NCBI RefSeq assembly: GCF_008245225.1
Contig: NZ_VTAW01000001.1
Location: forward strand, 1-64,000
Origin: Natrialba swarupiae
GTDB taxonomy: Archaea > Halobacteriota > Halobacteria > Halobacteriales > Natrialbaceae
Reading direction: 5' to 3'
Length of the DNA stretch: 64,000 nucleotides
Shown: one piece after another, positions 62,261 to 64,000 of the stretch
How the letters are laid out: each line of letters starts with the position of its first letter
Position numbering within the stretch: position 1 is the first letter of the stretch
Program-made: the position numbers and the translations under genes
Notes under the pieces: model-generated
Seen by the model: the letters and a program-made list of their open reading frames with translations, nothing else
Database searches by the model: none
What the model was told of the DNA's origin: nothing

Positions 62261-62271
62261 TGGTTACCGCT

Positions 62272-62877
62272 TCACTCGCCTCGCCGATGGTCGTCTCGGT
62301 CGTCCTCCCCCTCTTCGCGCCACCGCGTCGGCTCCGTCGGATCGGTCGACGGCGATCCGCCCGGTTCGCCAGGCGCTGACCAGCCGGTGTCGCTCGATTC
62401 GAGGTCCGTTCCGGCCCGTGATCGGGTTCGGTCCCCCCGACTAGTCGGACGTCGACCGATCCGTTCGTCCTCGCTCATACCGATCGTTCGGCGGGCGTTG
62501 GTTCGCTTCTCTGGATACTCGTTTGCGAGATAGGCACCAAGATAGCCACCCAGTAGCGCCACGCCGACGGTGTAGAGGAGTAACGCCGTCGCTCCGACGA
62601 GGATGAAAAACAGGACGAACGCGAACCCGCTGGCCGGCGCGCCCGAAACCCCGAACCCGAAGCCGACGAAGACGAACGCGAGGAGTGCGAACGCGGCGAC
62701 GGGCAGAAACGTGATCGCACCCGCCAGCGCCCCCACGATCGCGCCCTCGCGCGTGTCCGGCCCCTCGAGAAATCCCGCGACTGCGCCGCCGATCACGGTC
62801 GAAAACGGGATGAACGAGAGGACGATCCCGACGATGGCACCGATGATCGCGTGAATGAGTGTCCGACTACTGACCAT
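62272..62877 (-). CDS. DUF5518 membrane protein
   Basis: The product has 201 residues from the ATG at 62877. Three or four glycine-rich helices are seen (HAIIGAIVGIVLSFIPFSTVIGGAVAGFL, VALLGGYLGAYLANEY). The first 130 residues fit the haloarchaeal DUF5518 family. The tail of about 70 residues is charged, low-complexity and probably cytoplasmic. A TATA-like ACATTTTTCTCC at about 62897-62908 fits a leaderless start. Function is unknown. Confidence 0.75.
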   Translation of the reverse strand: MVSSRTLIHAIIGAIVGIVLSFIPFSTVIGGAVAGFLEGPDTREGAIVGALAGAITFLPVAAFALLAFVFVGFGFGVSGAPASGFAFVLFFILVGATALLLYTVGVALLGGYLGAYLANEYPEKRTNARRTIGMSEDERIGRRPTSRGDRTRSRAGTDLESSDTGWSAPGEPGGSPSTDPTEPTRWREEGEDDRDDHRRGE

Positions 62878-63025
62878 ACCGAACGAACGACGAGCAGGGA
62901 GAAAAATGTCTGTGTACCGAAACACCGAGAGGTTGGGATCACCAGAGCGCAAACGGTGACTCGAGACCGACGCGAGTCGACAGCAACTCGACGACGGATG
63001 GGGGTCAACCTCGATCGAGAGGGGA

Positions 63026-64000
63026 TCAGTGGTCCGCCGGTCGCGAACGGGACTCGTCGAACGTCGCTTCGGTGTCCGATTCGGGTTCGGATGACTGTGC
63101 GCCGGAATCGTCAGTGGCGTCCACATCAAGCAGATCGGCGACGTCGGCGTCGCCGTTGACCTCGTCGGCGAGCAGATCGACGGCCTCGACGAACACCGCG
63201 ACGATCAGCGGGCCGACGACGATGCCGATCGCTCCGAGCGTAAACAGACCGCCGGTGAATCCGACGAAGTAGAGGCTTCCGGGAAGACCTGCCGATCGAC
63301 GCGCTAGACGCGGACGAACGGCGATATCCGGAAGCCAGGCGACCAGTGCGATACCGAGAACCCCCACCAGAACGGCGGCGGCCAGTTCGCCCGCAACGAC
63401 GTGATAACCTGCGATCGGTAGGATGAGAAGACTCGGACCGATGATCGGGACGAACTGCAAGATCGCCGCGATGATCGCGAGCGTAAACGGAATCTCGTAC
63501 CCGAGCGCCCAGAACAGCGGGTAAGCGATGAACAGCGTCGCGGCCGATGTGGCGAGTTGTAACACGTAAATCGCGTACAGCGTCTCCCGAGCCCGCGTCG
63601 CCAGCGCGTCGACGATGTCCCGGTAGTCGTGGGGGACCGGTGCGATGGCGGCTCGAGCAGCTTCCTCGCCCTTGAGGACGAGCGCGAACAGCAGGATGAC
63701 GAACAGCGCGAACTTGATCGCGAGGACGGGAAGCGCCGAGACCAGCGAGAAGGCGGTGCTCGTGAGCAAGTCGATTGCGAACGTCTGTACTTCCGCGACT
63801 TCGATCGTGTACGTGACGTCGAAAGCGGTAATCGGGATCTCCGGCGGGAGCCCCTCCACGATGTCGACGATCTCGTCGACGTTGACGTACAGCGTCAGGA
63901 CGATCGGCGAGAAGACGGCGACGGCGACGACGAAACCGACGCCGGTCGCCGCGAGGGCACCTGTCCACTCGGTGAATCCGCGTCTGACGAACCAGCGCTG
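63026..64000 (-). CDS. AI-2E family transporter (partial)
   Basis: The frame is open from the window edge to 63026 and gives about 324 residues, the C-terminal part; the start lies beyond the window. Many hydrophobic helices are present, with FVPIIGPSLLILP and FTGGLFTLGAIGIVVGPLIVAVF typical of the AI-2 exporter-like (PerM/YdiK) family. The end is acidic (DATDDSGAQSSEPESDTEATF). The transported compound is unknown; some relatives export autoinducer-2 or act as sodium/proton antiporters. Confidence 0.88.
   Translation of the reverse strand, partial: QRWFVRRGFTEWTGALAATGVGFVVAVAVFSPIVLTLYVNVDEIVDIVEGLPPEIPITAFDVTYTIEVAEVQTFAIDLLTSTAFSLVSALPVLAIKFALFVILLFALVLKGEEAARAAIAPVPHDYRDIVDALATRARETLYAIYVLQLATSAATLFIAYPLFWALGYEIPFTLAIIAAILQFVPIIGPSLLILPIAGYHVVAGELAAAVLVGVLGIALVAWLPDIAVRPRLARRSAGLPGSLYFVGFTGGLFTLGAIGIVVGPLIVAVFVEAVDLLADEVNGDADVADLLDVDATDDSGAQSSEPESDTEATFDESRSRPADH

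Overview
This window comes from a haloarchaeon, most likely of the Natrialbales (Natrinema, Haloterrigena, Natronorubrum and relatives; the genus is inference). The DNA is GC-rich and the proteins are strongly acidic. Most genes have a TATA-like box about 25-30 bases before the start codon and no ribosome binding site, as expected for leaderless archaeal mRNAs. Gene content is archaeal and haloarchaeal: RadA, Hjc, Hef, Hel308, Cgi121, PurO, type-2 IPP isomerase, PspAB, DUF424, DUF211, DUF7556-like and DUF7563-like small proteins, a bat-type HTH regulator, and Tat lipoproteins with RR-type leaders and a lipobox Cys.

Layout. 1-3.2 kb: a gene end with two hairpins, an in-frame PAS/PIN chimera, and a membrane Fe-S oxidoreductase (EtfD/HdrD-like). 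3.3-7.2 kb: an HTH-like acidic protein, a solitary Cas4-like protein, a beta-propeller lipoprotein and a TPR-DUF424 pair. 7.3-10.2 kb: SufS, an HD hydrolase and SufU (Fe-S assembly). 10.4-16.5 kb: RadA, a PQQ-like propeller, PspAB, a SWIM protein, Hjc and a CPBP protease. 16.6-22.2 kb: a small DUF7556-like protein, a four-CBS protein overlapping GlyS, and a five-PAS histidine kinase. 22.4-28.7 kb: dolichol kinase-like protein, MFS permease, TspO, enoyl-CoA hydratase, RpiA and Fni (isoprenoid synthesis). 28.7-38.9 kb: small histone-fold and zinc proteins, GIY-YIG, phosphohexomutase, CysE, phosphoesterase, PurO, tRNA-Gln(CUG), a rhodanese lipoprotein, an old-yellow-enzyme family protein, DUF211 with a VIT1-like transporter, and a double LEA2 protein. 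39-44 kb: Hel308-Cgi121, UspA and a PiT phosphate permease. 44-52.4 kb: [3Fe-4S]-type ferredoxin, bat-type regulator, cytochrome P450, malate dehydrogenase, and a CRTAC1-like protein paired with a vanadium-haloperoxidase-like protein. 52.4-59 kb: a frameshifted lipoprotein, a zinc-ribbon protein, DCC1 with HTTM, and Hef. 59-64 kb: an AT-rich island with a DUF1059 gene and a 90-bp palindrome, a MacB-type ABC exporter, DUF5518, and a partial AI-2E permease.

Most of the window is ordinary chromosome. Four recombination or repair enzymes (RadA, Hjc, Hel308, Hef) are spread through it rather than clustered. There is no CRISPR array, complete insertion sequence, prophage or replication origin.

The strongest unexplained signal is a family of imperfect palindromic intergenic repeats. 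Their arms read roughly TGAKACGGWTTRCTGTCG, and they sit at gene 3' ends so that the TGA of the arm is the gene's own stop codon (five cases). Other signals are an isolated IS200/IS605-like right end beside sufS, a 16-bp tandem duplication that frameshifts a lipoprotein gene, a haloperoxidase-like protein with five of its seven vanadate-pocket residues but without the SGH catalytic pair, and a three-Cys ferredoxin close to a P450.
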